Counted from the stretch's first letter, positions 36,890-46,884 are shown. The stretch is 51,493 nt of DNA from Desulfobacteraceae bacterium 4572_35.1 (GCA_002084705.1 NBLX01000003.1:1-51493), one strand, 5' to 3'. Made by a program: numbers and translations. Notes: generated by a model from the sequence alone, not told the origin.

Positions 36890-38284
36890 GTGCCAACAAA
36901 AAACGCTATTGAATCACAATTGTACGCAGCTATAAAAGATCGTGCCTTGTTTGCTGAGGGTGCAAGGGTGTTGATTGCCGTTTCTGGTGGTGCTGATTCG
37001 GTATGTTTGCTTCATGCCTTACATTTTTTGTCTCGCAATAAGTTGTCTTTTGAGCTGGTCGTGGCTCATCTTGATCATGGTTTGCGTGCTGAAAGTATGA
37101 CAGATGCTCAGTTTGTTGCAGATATGTGTACTGGATTAGATTTGCCATGTCATGTCGAGCGGGTTGACGTTATGGCTATAGCGCGTAAACGAAAGCAAGG
37201 AGTTGAGGAGGCTGGACGCACAGCTAGACGGCAATTTTTGCAGCGTATTGCCAGTGAACATAGCTGTGAACGTATAGCTTTGGCTCATCATCGTGATGAT
37301 CAGGCTGAAACGGTGCTGTTGAGAATGGCCCGTGGTAGTGGTATCTCGGGATTGGCAGCTATGTTATGGCGTGATGGTCCGTTTATTAGACCTCTATTAG
37401 GTGTGACTCGTCGGCAGATTGATAGTTATTTGCATCAGTTGAATATCGATTTTGTAGAAGATGCCAGCAATAGCAGTTTGGTTTACATGCGTAATAGGAT
37501 CCGTCATCAGGTATTGCCTCAGCTGCGTCAGGTCAATCCTGGAATTTCTAAGCAACTGGCTCAGTTGGCTAGCTTGGCTCAGTTGGAGAACTCCTATTGG
37601 CAGCAGCAGTTAGCGGAACTTATGCCTAGTTTGAGTTGTTGGTATAACGATCAATTACATTTGGATTGCCAAACTTTGATCCAATTGCATCCAGCATTGC
37701 AACTGAGAGTGGTTCGTGCTGCTCTCGAGATGGTGCGTGGTGATTTGTTGGCTATCGAGACTGTGCATCTTGAGGCCGTAGTCGGATTGCTTAATAGCGG
37801 TCGACCTCAGCGTGAATTGAGCTTACCTAGAGCGTGGGTGGCTCGCCGCTACGGGAAATTATTGTTTAGTTCTGTTGCTCCGCAACCTTGTTCAGAATTT
37901 AGTTGTAATATTACCGCCCCGGGCACGTACGATTTGCCTGATGGACGTCTTCTCCGTGTTACTCTAGAGCCTGAAGGTGGGGATAAAACAGGCAGTGTGG
38001 TTGAGTTTGCCGCTGACCATGTTGCGTTTCCTCTGTGTTTACGCTCTGTTAGGCCTGGAGATCGGATTACTAGTATTGGGATGTCGGGTCGTAAAAAAGT
38101 GAAAAAAATCTTTGCTGAACGGCGTATGGAGCTTGAACAACGGTACTCCTGTCTGGTTCTTGCTCGGGGCGATGACCTGTTGTGGTTGTTGGGAGTGCAT
38201 CGCTGCGCTGAATACCGTCCCGATGGTGATAATTCGCTGGTGATCAGATGCGAAATAGAGCAAAATATATTTGAGCTATCTTAG
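36890..38284 (+). CDS. tilS: tRNA(Ile)-lysidine synthetase
   Basis: A 464-residue ATP-dependent enzyme that converts C34 of tRNA-Ile2(CAT) to lysidine so it reads ATA. The PP-loop SGGADS is at 32-37, LDHGLRAES follows, and ALAHHRDDQAETVLLRMARGSG is a family signature. The C-terminal TilS domain (LRSVRPGDRI, KKVKKIFAERRM) is present, so it is the long form. It starts at GTG with GGGGTGA upstream, just after a terminator, so it may depend on readthrough from the tRNAs or on a promoter I cannot see. Confidence 0.96.
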   Translation: MPTKNAIESQLYAAIKDRALFAEGARVLIAVSGGADSVCLLHALHFLSRNKLSFELVVAHLDHGLRAESMTDAQFVADMCTGLDLPCHVERVDVMAIARKRKQGVEEAGRTARRQFLQRIASEHSCERIALAHHRDDQAETVLLRMARGSGISGLAAMLWRDGPFIRPLLGVTRRQIDSYLHQLNIDFVEDASNSSLVYMRNRIRHQVLPQLRQVNPGISKQLAQLASLAQLENSYWQQQLAELMPSLSCWYNDQLHLDCQTLIQLHPALQLRVVRAALEMVRGDLLAIETVHLEAVVGLLNSGRPQRELSLPRAWVARRYGKLLFSSVAPQPCSEFSCNITAPGTYDLPDGRLLRVTLEPEGGDKTGSVVEFAADHVAFPLCLRSVRPGDRITSIGMSGRKKVKKIFAERRMELEQRYSCLVLARGDDLLWLLGVHRCAEYRPDGDNSLVIRCEIEQNIFELS

Positions 38285-38417
38285 CTATATATGCTAGTTT
38301 CTGACACTGGCTGGGAAAGTTTCTATGTTCCGTATTTAAGTTCTACACTTCTGTGCTTTTAGGGTATTCAATTTCTCGCGTTGACGTCGACGCTGGCTTT
38401 ATCTTTTTGGAGGAAAA
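38285..38417 (+). other. Leader region of ftsH with an imperfect 16-base palindrome
   Basis: This 133-base spacer holds GCGTTGACGTCGACGC at 38378-38393, a palindrome with one mismatched pair centred on GACGTC, just before the GGAGGAAAA ribosome site of ftsH. No convincing -35/-10 pair is visible. The palindrome could be an operator or chance. Confidence 0.3.
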
Positions 38418-40295
38418 GTGAATCAGTTTTATAAAAATATTGCACTGTGGCTTGTGATTTCATTGGTGATGATTTTGTTGTTCAACATGATGACTCAACA
38501 GGAGCAGAAAAAAGAGACAGTGAGCTACACCGCCTTTACCAGCGCACTTGACGATGGTCGAGTGCAGGAAGTTGTTATTCAGGGGTCCAACCTCCAAGGT
38601 GTTTACAAGGATGGCACCCACTTTAAAACTTTTGCTCCATCAGACCCGACACTGATATCTGAATTGCGTCAGCACGATATTGTGATCGAGGCTAAGCCAG
38701 AGGAAGATCGCAGTTTTTGGATGACCATGCTGGTGTCTTGGGGACCAATTCTGTTGTTGATTGCAGTGTGGATATTCTTTATGCGCCAGATGCAGGGTGG
38801 TGGTGGCAAGGCGATGAACTTTGGTAAGAGTCGCGCTCGCTTGCTTTCGGATACTCAGGGGATGGTGACTTTTAAGGATGTTGCCGGGGTGGATGAAGCC
38901 AAAGAGGAACTGGAAGAGATTGTCGCTTTTTTGAAGGATCCGAAAAAGTTTACCCGCCTCGGTGGGCGTATCCCGAAGGGGGTGTTGCTGGTTGGTTCTC
39001 CCGGCACCGGTAAAACTTTGTTGGCGCGAGCCATTGCCGGGGAAGCTGATGTTCCGTTTTTTACTATCTCTGGTTCCGATTTTGTCGAAATGTTTGTCGG
39101 AGTTGGCGCAAGTCGGGTGCGTGACCTTTTCGCTCAGGGCAAAAAGAATGCTCCCTGTATAATTTTTATTGATGAGATTGATGCTGTTGGGCGTCATCGT
39201 GGTGCCGGTCTTGGTGGTGGTCACGATGAGCGTGAGCAAACTCTTAATCAGTTGCTGGTTGAGATGGATGGTTTTGAGTCTAACGAAGGGGTAATTCTTA
39301 TTGCCGCCACCAACCGCCCCGATGTGTTGGATCCGGCTTTGCTGCGTCCTGGGCGTTTTGACCGGCAGGTAGTTGTTCCCCGACCAGACATAAAGGGGCG
39401 GCGTACTATCCTTGAAGTTCATGCTCAAAAAGTTCCAATGTCCGATTCTGTAGATATGGAAGTAGTCGCAAAAGGTACGCCAGGTTTTTCCGGCGCCGAT
39501 TTGGCGAATCTTATCAACGAGGCGGCGTTGTTGGCCGCTCGTGCGGATAAAGATCTGGTCGGTATGGATGATTTTGAAACAGCAAAGGATAAAGTGTTGA
39601 TGGGCGCTGAGCGCCGTTCAATGGTTATAACCGAGAAAGAAAAGAGGGTTACCGCCTATCATGAGGCCGGTCACGCATTGGTTGCTATTAAAATACCTGA
39701 AGCTGATCCGGTGCATAAAGTATCTATTATCCCTCGTGGCCGTGCTCTTGGTGTGACCATGTATCTGCCAACAGAGGAAAAATATAGTGAAAGTCGTGAT
39801 GATTTACTGATCTCCATGTGTGCTTTGCTCGGAGGTCGTGCCGCAGAAGAGATTTTTCTCGGTAACATAACCACGGGAGCCAGCAACGATATTGAGCGTG
39901 TCAGTAATTTGGCTCACAAAATGGTGTGTGAGTGGGGTATGAGCGACAAGATTGGAACAATATCCTATGGGGAAAAAGAGGGAGAGGTGTTCCTCGGCAA
40001 AGATATGGGCCATGTGAAAAACTACAGCGAAGCTACAGCGCAGCTTATTGATGAAGAGGTTAGTAGTCTGATCAAGGAATGTTATGAGCGAACCTGCACA
40101 ATTTTGCGTGATAATAGCGATATTATGGAGCGGATGGCTCAAGAGTTATTGGAAAAAGAGACAATTGATGCTCAGGATATAAAGAGAATCCTAGCTGATG
40201 ATGTGACTGCAGACACCTCTACAGAGATAATGGAAGATGCAACGGAAGAGATTGTGGCCGAAGTAGCGGAAACGGCAGAAGAGGATAAGGGCTAG
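38418..40295 (+). CDS. ftsH: ATP-dependent zinc metalloprotease FtsH
   Basis: A 625-residue inner-membrane AAA protease. Two N-terminal membrane helices (about 7-24 and 104-122) enclose a periplasmic domain; the AAA module has Walker A GSPGTGKT at 193-200, Walker B FIDEID, and the second region of homology ATNRPDVLD. The zinc protease motif HEAGH is at 415-419. The C-terminus is acidic and unusually rich in Glu and Ala, as in many FtsH. GTG start after GGAGGAAAA. It degrades misfolded membrane proteins and, in E. coli, LpxC. The following folP starts immediately. Confidence 0.97.
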   Translation: MNQFYKNIALWLVISLVMILLFNMMTQQEQKKETVSYTAFTSALDDGRVQEVVIQGSNLQGVYKDGTHFKTFAPSDPTLISELRQHDIVIEAKPEEDRSFWMTMLVSWGPILLLIAVWIFFMRQMQGGGGKAMNFGKSRARLLSDTQGMVTFKDVAGVDEAKEELEEIVAFLKDPKKFTRLGGRIPKGVLLVGSPGTGKTLLARAIAGEADVPFFTISGSDFVEMFVGVGASRVRDLFAQGKKNAPCIIFIDEIDAVGRHRGAGLGGGHDEREQTLNQLLVEMDGFESNEGVILIAATNRPDVLDPALLRPGRFDRQVVVPRPDIKGRRTILEVHAQKVPMSDSVDMEVVAKGTPGFSGADLANLINEAALLAARADKDLVGMDDFETAKDKVLMGAERRSMVITEKEKRVTAYHEAGHALVAIKIPEADPVHKVSIIPRGRALGVTMYLPTEEKYSESRDDLLISMCALLGGRAAEEIFLGNITTGASNDIERVSNLAHKMVCEWGMSDKIGTISYGEKEGEVFLGKDMGHVKNYSEATAQLIDEEVSSLIKECYERTCTILRDNSDIMERMAQELLEKETIDAQDIKRILADDVTADTSTEIMEDATEEIVAEVAETAEEDKG

Positions 40296-41510
40296 ATGGG
40301 AGACTTTGCCCCGCGAATCCTTAATTTAAATACGCAGGGTCAGGTGCAAATAGTCATGAAAACGATTGGTGTTGACCCCGCTGGTATCACCAGGATGGCG
40401 GGGAAAGCACTATGGATGAATGTTTTACTGGAGAATGTCCCCTGTGCTGCTGCGAATATTTTGAAGCAGGAGATGCTGGCCATAGGCGCCGATGCCGCAG
40501 TAGCGCGAGGTTCGGTGTCCTGTGCTCGTAGTCATACCCATGTGCTCCTCATGGCCAGCTCCAAGCAGTTTGATCGGTTGATTAAACGTCTGCCATATCA
40601 GCCTTTTGGGTTGGCTGGTCTGGCTGTCGAGTTGCGCAGTTTAGTTGATTATCAAAAGACTTTTCCTGAGCAGTTGTCGGGTAAAGATTGCTACCTAACC
40701 TTGGATCGACCTCAGGTTATGGCGGTGATAAATGTCACCCCCGATTCGTTTTATGATGGGGGCAAAAGTTTCAGCATTGAAACTGTGTTGTGTCAGGCCG
40801 AGAAGCATGTTGCCGCTGGTGCTGATTTGTTGGATATTGGCGGCGAGAGTACTCGTCCTGGAGCACTAGCTATTACAACTGAAGAGGAACTCAATCGAGT
40901 CCTTCCAGTTGTTGAAGCGCTGCGGAATAATTTTTCAATTCCTGTTTCTGTCGATACCAGTAAAGCGAAAGTTGCAGCTGAAGTATTGAATTCTGGGGCA
41001 AATTTCATAAATGATATTAGCGGTTTGATGTTTGATGATGAGATGGCATCTGTAGTTGCTGAAAGGGGTGCCGGTCTGTTTGTGATGCATACGCGTGGTC
41101 GACCGGAAGTTATGCAACAAGATACCAAATACGATGATCTGCTCGGTGAAGTTATTGCCGGTCTAAAATTTTCAATAGAACGGGCATGGGCTGCGGGGAT
41201 ACCACAAAATAAATTGGCCGTTGATCCTGGTATTGGTTTTGGTAAGTCGGTTGCCGGTAATCTGGATATATTGCGTAACTTGGATCAACTGCGATGTTTG
41301 GGTTGTCCTATCTTGCTGGGGACTTCGCGCAAGAGTTTTATCGGTTCGGTTTTGAATCAGCCGCAGCCTCAGCAGAGGCTGTATGGCTCATTGACTACTG
41401 TGGCGCTTGGGGTTGCCAACGGAGCAAGGTTGTTTCGGGTACACGATGTTGCGGCAACCCGGCAGACGGTTGATATGGCGTGGGAAATCTGTTGCGGAAA
41501 GCTTGATTAA
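40296..41510 (+). CDS. folP: Dihydropteroate synthase with a long N-terminal extension
   Basis: A 404-residue protein. Residues about 145-404 are the TIM-barrel DHPS that joins pABA and hydroxymethylpterin pyrophosphate: MAVINVTPDSFYDGG, LLDIGGESTRPGA, VDTSKAKVA, INDISG and LGTSRKSFIG are all in place. The first ~130 residues (VDPAGITRMAGKA, ANILKQEMLAIGADAAVARG, QPFGLAGLAVEL) are not part of classic 280-residue DHPS; I recall such an extension in delta-proteobacterial and some clostridial FolP, but know no function. The ATG is directly after the ftsH stop. Later starts would cut into the conserved extension. Confidence 0.93.
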   Translation: MGDFAPRILNLNTQGQVQIVMKTIGVDPAGITRMAGKALWMNVLLENVPCAAANILKQEMLAIGADAAVARGSVSCARSHTHVLLMASSKQFDRLIKRLPYQPFGLAGLAVELRSLVDYQKTFPEQLSGKDCYLTLDRPQVMAVINVTPDSFYDGGKSFSIETVLCQAEKHVAAGADLLDIGGESTRPGALAITTEEELNRVLPVVEALRNNFSIPVSVDTSKAKVAAEVLNSGANFINDISGLMFDDEMASVVAERGAGLFVMHTRGRPEVMQQDTKYDDLLGEVIAGLKFSIERAWAAGIPQNKLAVDPGIGFGKSVAGNLDILRNLDQLRCLGCPILLGTSRKSFIGSVLNQPQPQQRLYGSLTTVALGVANGARLFRVHDVAATRQTVDMAWEICCGKLD

Positions 41511-41526
41511 ATAAAAAGGTTCGGTT

Positions 41527-42303
41527 ATGGGTATGATCGATGAGATGATGAAAAACTTCAGGTGGGTGTTGGATGTTTTAGATATCACCCTGGTTGCTGT
41601 AATCATTTATTGGATCATTTTGCTGATAAAAGGTACACGTGCGGTACAGATGCTGCTTGGTCTGGCCGTTATCCTTGGCGTTTATGTTGCTGCCCAGACT
41701 TCCGGTTTATATACTCTGCAGTGGTTGCTAGATAATTTTCTAACATCTATTGTTTTGGTAATTGTTGTAATTTTTCAAAATGATATCCGACGCGCCTTGA
41801 TGCATGTTGGGCGCAATCCTTTTTTTGCCGATGTTGCTTATCGTGAAGAAACTAAATTAATAGATGAACTGGTTGCTGCCTCAGTTAATCTGGCAACAAA
41901 AAAGATCGGTGCTCTGATTGTTATTGAACGGGAAACCGGTTTGAAAAGTTTTCTTGAGGTTGGTGTTGAAATCGATGCCAAGGTATCATCTGACCTGATT
42001 ACTGCTATTTTTCTCCCGCGCTCTCCTATTCATGATGGAGCTGTGATTCTTCAGCACGGACGTCTTAAAAAGGCTGGCTGTTTCCTCCCATTATCTCAAA
42101 ATCCTGATATAAATAAAAATCTTGGTACTCGCCATCGTGCTGCTATTGGATTGACAGAAGTAGTTGATGCTGTAGTCATTGTCGTTTCTGAAGAGACCGG
42201 AAAGATTTCGGTTGTAGTGGGGGGGAGAATGACTCGTGATTTGGATTCAAAATCGTTGAGACGTATCTTGACCCGTCTTCTCGACCCGGAACGTAAATCG
42301 TAG
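41527..42303 (+). CDS. cdaA: Diadenylate cyclase CdaA (c-di-AMP synthase)
   Basis: A 258-residue membrane enzyme that makes c-di-AMP from two ATP. Three N-terminal membrane helices (roughly 14-34, 38-56, 66-84) precede the DAC domain, in which the catalytic DGA (170-172) and RHR (202-204) motifs are both intact. It sits directly before ybbR and glmM, the conserved partners that regulate CdaA in Firmicutes. The start may be ATG 41527 or 41533. The presence of both motifs makes an active cyclase likely. Confidence 0.94.
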   Translation: MGMIDEMMKNFRWVLDVLDITLVAVIIYWIILLIKGTRAVQMLLGLAVILGVYVAAQTSGLYTLQWLLDNFLTSIVLVIVVIFQNDIRRALMHVGRNPFFADVAYREETKLIDELVAASVNLATKKIGALIVIERETGLKSFLEVGVEIDAKVSSDLITAIFLPRSPIHDGAVILQHGRLKKAGCFLPLSQNPDINKNLGTRHRAAIGLTEVVDAVVIVVSEETGKISVVVGGRMTRDLDSKSLRRILTRLLDPERKS

Positions 42304-42317
42304 GAGCAGCGCTAGCT

Positions 42318-43016
42318 ATGTTTAAGATTATTACCAAAAATTGGCATTTGAAGTTGATATCGTTGTTCTTTGCTCTCTTGCTGTGGTTGTTTGTTATGGG
42401 CGAGCAAAACTCCGAAGTTGGGTATACGGTGCCGTTGGAGTTGAAGAATCTGCCGGTTGGTTTAGTCGTGGCCAACGAGGTTGCCAGTTTAGTTGATGTC
42501 CGTATTAGTGGGCCACGTACCTTGTTGAGTAAGTTGCAACCATCTGCTCTTAGCATGTCAGTCGATTTGCATGGGTTAAAGGCGGGGCTCACTACCTTTA
42601 AGCGTTTGGATCAAAATCTTAATATCCCCAGCATGTTGCGCGTATCACGACTGTCGCCGTCATATGTAGAGGTTAAGCTCGAGCGTATTCGCGAGAAAAA
42701 GGTTCCGGTACATGTGTTGATTAGCGGGGAACCGGAAGATGGAGTTAAGCTGGGTAAAGTGCGACTTAATCCCTCGGCCGTGGTGGTAGAGGGTGCTGAA
42801 AGTGAAGTTAAAAATGTCGATGCAGTTGAGACTGAATTGGTAGATATAACTGGCGTGGACGAGAGTTTTACCTTAACTGTACCGATAAATTACCGTGGCA
42901 CTTATACCGCCCTGAAAAATCAAAAAACTGTTGAGATAGTGGTGCAAATTGTTAGGACACAGCCTGAAAATGTTAATCCAATAGTAGTTGTGCCGTCTGC
43001 CGATGCGATCCAATAA
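42318..43016 (+). CDS. ybbR: YbbR-domain protein (CdaR-like)
   Basis: A 232-residue protein with an N-terminal membrane helix (about 12-27, then MGEQNSEV) and at least two YbbR repeats exposed outside the membrane (VSGPRTLL-type and VRLNPSAVVVEGAESEV). In Firmicutes the homologue CdaR binds and modulates CdaA. AGGAG lies upstream of the ATG. It lies 14 bases after cdaA and 33 before glmM, so a shared transcript is expected. Confidence 0.9.
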   Translation: MFKIITKNWHLKLISLFFALLLWLFVMGEQNSEVGYTVPLELKNLPVGLVVANEVASLVDVRISGPRTLLSKLQPSALSMSVDLHGLKAGLTTFKRLDQNLNIPSMLRVSRLSPSYVEVKLERIREKKVPVHVLISGEPEDGVKLGKVRLNPSAVVVEGAESEVKNVDAVETELVDITGVDESFTLTVPINYRGTYTALKNQKTVEIVVQIVRTQPENVNPIVVVPSADAIQ

Positions 43017-43049
43017 TTATGAGTTTATCTTATATAACAGAGGGATTCT

Positions 43050-44227
43050 ATGACTAAGAAGTTTTTTGGCACTGATGGGGTACGTGGTGTTGCTAATGTT
43101 TATCCTATGACCACAGAGATTGCTATGCAGTTGGGGCGTGCGATTGCCTATCTGTATAAGGGCTCTGATAAAAGGAGGCGAATTGTTATCGGAAAGGATA
43201 CGCGTTTGTCCGGTTATATGATTGAGAACGCCATGGCTGCTGGGATTTGTTCTATGGGGGTTGATGTCCAACTTGTGGGACCGTTACCAACGCCGGGGAT
43301 CGCGTTTATTACTAATTCCATGCGTGCTGATGCTGGAGTTGTAATTTCAGCTTCCCACAATCCATATCAAGATAATGGAATAAAATTTTTTTCTGACCTT
43401 GGGCAGAAATTGCCCGATGAGATGGAGTTGAAGCTAGAAAACTGGAGGAGCTTGGAGCTGAAGTTATCACTCTGGGTGTTAAGCCGAACGGGACCAATAT
43501 TAACGCTGGCTGCGGGTCTCTGTACCCGCAATTGATGGCTAAAGCTGTGCGTGAGTATCGAGCCGATGTCGGTATCGCTTTAGATGGTGATGCAGACAGG
43601 GTTATTTTTGTCGATGAGCATGGTGCTGAGGTTGACGGAGATCATATTATGGCCATTTGTGCTAGTGATATGTTGAAAAATGGAACTCTGGCACACAAAA
43701 CTTTGGTAGCTACGGTTATGAGTAACATGGGGCTGGACATTGCTTTACGTGACGCCGGTGGTAAAGTTATCAAGGCTGCTGTAGGCGACCGTTATGTTAT
43801 TGAGGAGATGCTGCGTGGTGGCTATAATTTTGGTGGTGAACAATCGGGGCACATGATCTTTTTTGATTATAATTCAACCGGTGACGGTACGCTGTCGGCG
43901 TTACAGTTGCTGGCAATTATGCAGCGCACCGGCAAACCGTTATCGGAACTGGCCAAAGTTATGACCGCGTTGCCTCAGATTTTATGTAATGTGCGGGTAA
44001 AAAAGCGCATTGATTTGGCCACTGTGCCCGAGATAGATCAGGTTATCAAAGGGTGTGAAGACACGCTTGGCAACAGCGGCAGGGTGCTGATTCGTTATTC
44101 CGGTACTGAACCATTGTTACGTATTATGCTTGAGGGGGAGAGTCTTAGCCTGATTGAGCAGTTAGTTGCAAACATTGTTGATGCAGTAGAAAAACACATG
44201 GGCGGTGTTAAAGAGGGGAGTAAGTGA
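43050..44227 (+). pseudogene. glmM: Phosphoglucosamine mutase GlmM, broken by an internal deletion with frameshift
   Basis: GlmM makes glucosamine-1-phosphate for peptidoglycan and LPS. The first frame reads normally to [11 protein letters not shown] at about 43439 and includes the catalytic serine S102 in ISASHNP. From 43442 the neighbouring frame continues [17 protein letters not shown] to the end, with GDADRV (metal site) and YSGTEPLLR (phosphate site). The first frame alone stops at 43533. The total of 392 codons is about 60 short of the 445-454 usual, and the missing block covers the linker and start of domain 2. The gene cannot give GlmM as written. No second copy is present. Its product is normally essential, so a sequence error is likely. 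The stop overlaps the ATG of pdxJ. Confidence 0.9.
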
Positions 44228-44943
44228 TGGCACGTCTCGGTGTAAATATTGACCATGTTGCCACTGTTCGCCAAGCACGGGGAACTATGTCCCCCGATCC
44301 GGTAGCGGCTGCCGCTATTGCGGAGCTGGCTGGAGCTGATGGGATAACCGTTCATCTACGTGAAGATCGCCGTCATATCCAAGATCGTGATGTGGAATTG
44401 CTGCGTCGAACGGTGCAGACGTCATTAAATTTAGAGATGGCATGTACCGATGAAATTGTTGCAATTGCTAACAAGCTTCGCCCCGATTGTGTCACCTTGG
44501 TGCCGGAAAAACGGCAGGAGTTGACGACTGAGGGGGGCTTGAATGTTGTGGGTGCAGCATTATCGCTTGGTCGGCATATAGAAAGTATGCAGGAGAATGG
44601 CATTGTGGTAAGCCTGTTTATCGATCCCGATTTAGAGCAGATTGATGCGGCAATGCAACTTGGTGCTGATGCTATTGAGATTCACACCGGCAGTTACTGC
44701 GATGCGCCCTCAAGGGGGGCGAGGCAGGCAGAATTGGTCAAGGTTCAGACGGCTATTCATGCAGCGCGGCAGGCGGGTATCGCAGTCAATGCTGGGCATG
44801 GTCTAAATTATAATAATATTATACCTGTAGTTGCTTTGGGAGGGATTGACGAGTTTAATATCGGCCACAGTATAATTGCCCGAGCCGTACTGGTTGGTCT
44901 TGAGCGAGCGGTGCGGGAAATGAAAGAATTGCTGGCGGGATAG
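44227..44943 (+). CDS. pdxJ: Pyridoxine 5'-phosphate synthase
   Basis: A 238-residue TIM barrel that makes PNP from deoxyxylulose-5-phosphate and aminoacetone phosphate. [32 protein letters not shown] and VNAGHGLNY are diagnostic. ATG 44227 is chosen because GGGGAG is six bases upstream; GTG 44224 is too close to it. It shows that the host uses the DXP-dependent route to vitamin B6. Confidence 0.96.
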   Translation: MARLGVNIDHVATVRQARGTMSPDPVAAAAIAELAGADGITVHLREDRRHIQDRDVELLRRTVQTSLNLEMACTDEIVAIANKLRPDCVTLVPEKRQELTTEGGLNVVGAALSLGRHIESMQENGIVVSLFIDPDLEQIDAAMQLGADAIEIHTGSYCDAPSRGARQAELVKVQTAIHAARQAGIAVNAGHGLNYNNIIPVVALGGIDEFNIGHSIIARAVLVGLERAVREMKELLAG

Positions 44944-44944
44944 C

Positions 44945-45328
44945 ATGTCTATAGCAGGGATAGGTACAGATATTGTTCGCGTTGGTCGTTTCAAGCGTTT
45001 TATCCAACGCAATGATGAAGCGTTGCTTAAGCGGATGTTTACGACTGGTGAGCTAGACTACTCGTTACCACGCAAATGTGCCGATCAACATCTGGCTGCG
45101 CGCTTTGCAGCTAAAGAGGCTTTTGTTAAGGCGTTGGGATTAGGCTTGCGCGATGGAATAACTTGGCATGACATGGAAGTAATACGTGATGATCTCGGTT
45201 GTCCGTCTCTGAAAATTAGTGGGCGAGCGGCACAGATTGTCAGTGAGCGTAACTTGAAGCATTCTTTTCTCTCTTATAGCCATGAGGAGGAGTACGCTGT
45301 GGCAACTGTAGTGTTGGAGCGATTATGA
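44945..45328 (+). CDS. acpS: Holo-[acyl-carrier-protein] synthase
   Basis: A 127-residue phosphopantetheinyl transferase that activates ACP for fatty-acid synthesis. Magnesium ligands D9 (GIGTDIV) and E58 (RFAAKEAFVKALG) are present. GCGGGA lies before the ATG. It is next to pdxJ as in many proteobacteria and overlaps nnr by four bases. Confidence 0.96.
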   Translation: MSIAGIGTDIVRVGRFKRFIQRNDEALLKRMFTTGELDYSLPRKCADQHLAARFAAKEAFVKALGLGLRDGITWHDMEVIRDDLGCPSLKISGRAAQIVSERNLKHSFLSYSHEEEYAVATVVLERL

Positions 45329-46881
45329 AATTATTAACGGCAGAGCAGGTGCGTGAGGTTGACCGTTGCGCCATTGAAGATTATGGCGTGCCGGGAGTGA
45401 TATTGATGGAAAATGCCGGTCGTGGAGCGGCGCATATCGTAAATGATCGCTATGGTGGTTTGCGTCCAGGATCGGTCTTGGTAGTGGCCGGTAAAGGTAA
45501 CAACGGTGGTGATGGCTATGTTATGGCTCGACATCTGGAGAATAATGGCTGGAAAGTTGAAACGCTGGTGTTGGCTGAGCGTAGTGCTATTAGCGGTGAT
45601 GCCAAGGTTAATTTAGATATTTTAGAGAGTTGTTCAGCCTCAATTAAATATGCGACCAATGTCGGCGAGATAGATGAAGTTTTAGAGCATATTGCTCCTC
45701 CGGTACTGGTGATTGATGCAATATTTGGTAATGGTCTCAGTGCGCCTGTGCGCGGTCATTACTTGCATGCAATTGAGCGTCTTAATGCGTTGAAGGTTCC
45801 AAAGGTTGCCGTGGATCTTCCCTCTGGTGTAGATGCTACCAGTGGGGAAATTTTAGGTATTGCCATTGAGGCTGATTGCTCAATCTCTTTTGCTGCCGCA
45901 AAGCTGGGGCAGGTTAATTATCCGGCTCAAAGTTGTGCCGGCGAACTGTTTGTGGTGGATATTGGTATGCCAAAACAGTTGCAGGAGACGATATCCGAGC
46001 AATATGTGCTGGTGGATGAAGAACGGGCGTTTGGGCTGCTGCCAACCAGATTTGATGATGCCCACAAAGGCAGTTTTGGCCATAGCCTGATAATTGCCGG
46101 ATCCCTTGGTAAGAGTGGCGCGGCACAAATGTGCGCTTGCGCCTGTGCGCGCAGTGGCAGTGGGTTGGTTACTCTGGCTGCTCCAGCGACTTGCCAGCCG
46201 TTAGTAGCTAGTGCCGCAGCTGAAATAATGACTGTTGCTCTCGCAGATCAGGATGGTGTGCTTATTGATGCTGCCTTTGATGCCTTGCAGCCTCTATGGG
46301 AAGATAAGCAGGTTGTAGCTATTGGTCCTGGCCTGGGGCAACAACCCCAAGTGCGGCAATTAGTAAACGAAATTGTCCAGCATTGTCCTTTGCCGTTGGT
46401 GATTGATGCTGATGGGCTTAACGCGTTGCAAAATAAAACGCACATTTTGTCGCAGCGCACCCATGTTTCAACGGTGCTTACCCCCCATCCGGGGGAGATG
46501 GCACGTTTGACCGGTCTCAGCGTTGAGCAGATCCAAAATAAGCGCTGTGAAATAGCGGGTAAATATGCAAAACAGTGGCAATCAGTAGTTGTGTTGAAGG
46601 GGGCGCGGACTGTGATTGCAGCACCAGACGGCCGGGTATGGATCAATAACAGTGGTAACTCGGGGATGGCTAGTGGCGGCATGGGCGATGTTTTGACTGG
46701 GGTGATTACTGGTTGGTTGGCTCAGGGTCTGAATCCGTTTGATGCAGCCGTGCTCGGTGTGTTTCTTCATGGTATGGCTGCGGATCGCTGTGCCGAACAG
46801 CAGGGGAGTGTCGGCTATTTGGCTGGAGATCTGCTCCAGCGGTTGCCGGCGGTACGTCAACTACTTCTCGAGAGGGGGTAA
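45325..46881 (+). CDS. nnr: Bifunctional NAD(P)HX epimerase / dehydratase
   Basis: A 518-residue repair enzyme for hydrated NAD(P)H. The N-terminal YjeF_N epimerase domain (about 1-215) contains GKGNNGGDGYVMARHL and DLPSGVDATSG; the C-terminal ribokinase-like dehydratase domain (about 225-515) contains PGLG, DADGLNAL, LTPHPGEMARL and NSGMASGGMGDVLTG. It overlaps acpS by four bases (ATGA) and is followed three bases later by the CBS gene. Confidence 0.95.
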   Translation: MKLLTAEQVREVDRCAIEDYGVPGVILMENAGRGAAHIVNDRYGGLRPGSVLVVAGKGNNGGDGYVMARHLENNGWKVETLVLAERSAISGDAKVNLDILESCSASIKYATNVGEIDEVLEHIAPPVLVIDAIFGNGLSAPVRGHYLHAIERLNALKVPKVAVDLPSGVDATSGEILGIAIEADCSISFAAAKLGQVNYPAQSCAGELFVVDIGMPKQLQETISEQYVLVDEERAFGLLPTRFDDAHKGSFGHSLIIAGSLGKSGAAQMCACACARSGSGLVTLAAPATCQPLVASAAAEIMTVALADQDGVLIDAAFDALQPLWEDKQVVAIGPGLGQQPQVRQLVNEIVQHCPLPLVIDADGLNALQNKTHILSQRTHVSTVLTPHPGEMARLTGLSVEQIQNKRCEIAGKYAKQWQSVVVLKGARTVIAAPDGRVWINNSGNSGMASGGMGDVLTGVITGWLAQGLNPFDAAVLGVFLHGMAADRCAEQQGSVGYLAGDLLQRLPAVRQLLLERG

Positions 46882-46884
46882 TCT

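Noticed and set aside
38640-39428. Minus-strand open frame of 262 codons within ftsH
   Set aside because: Long, but wholly antisense to the conserved AAA domain; low-quality composition and no start signal.
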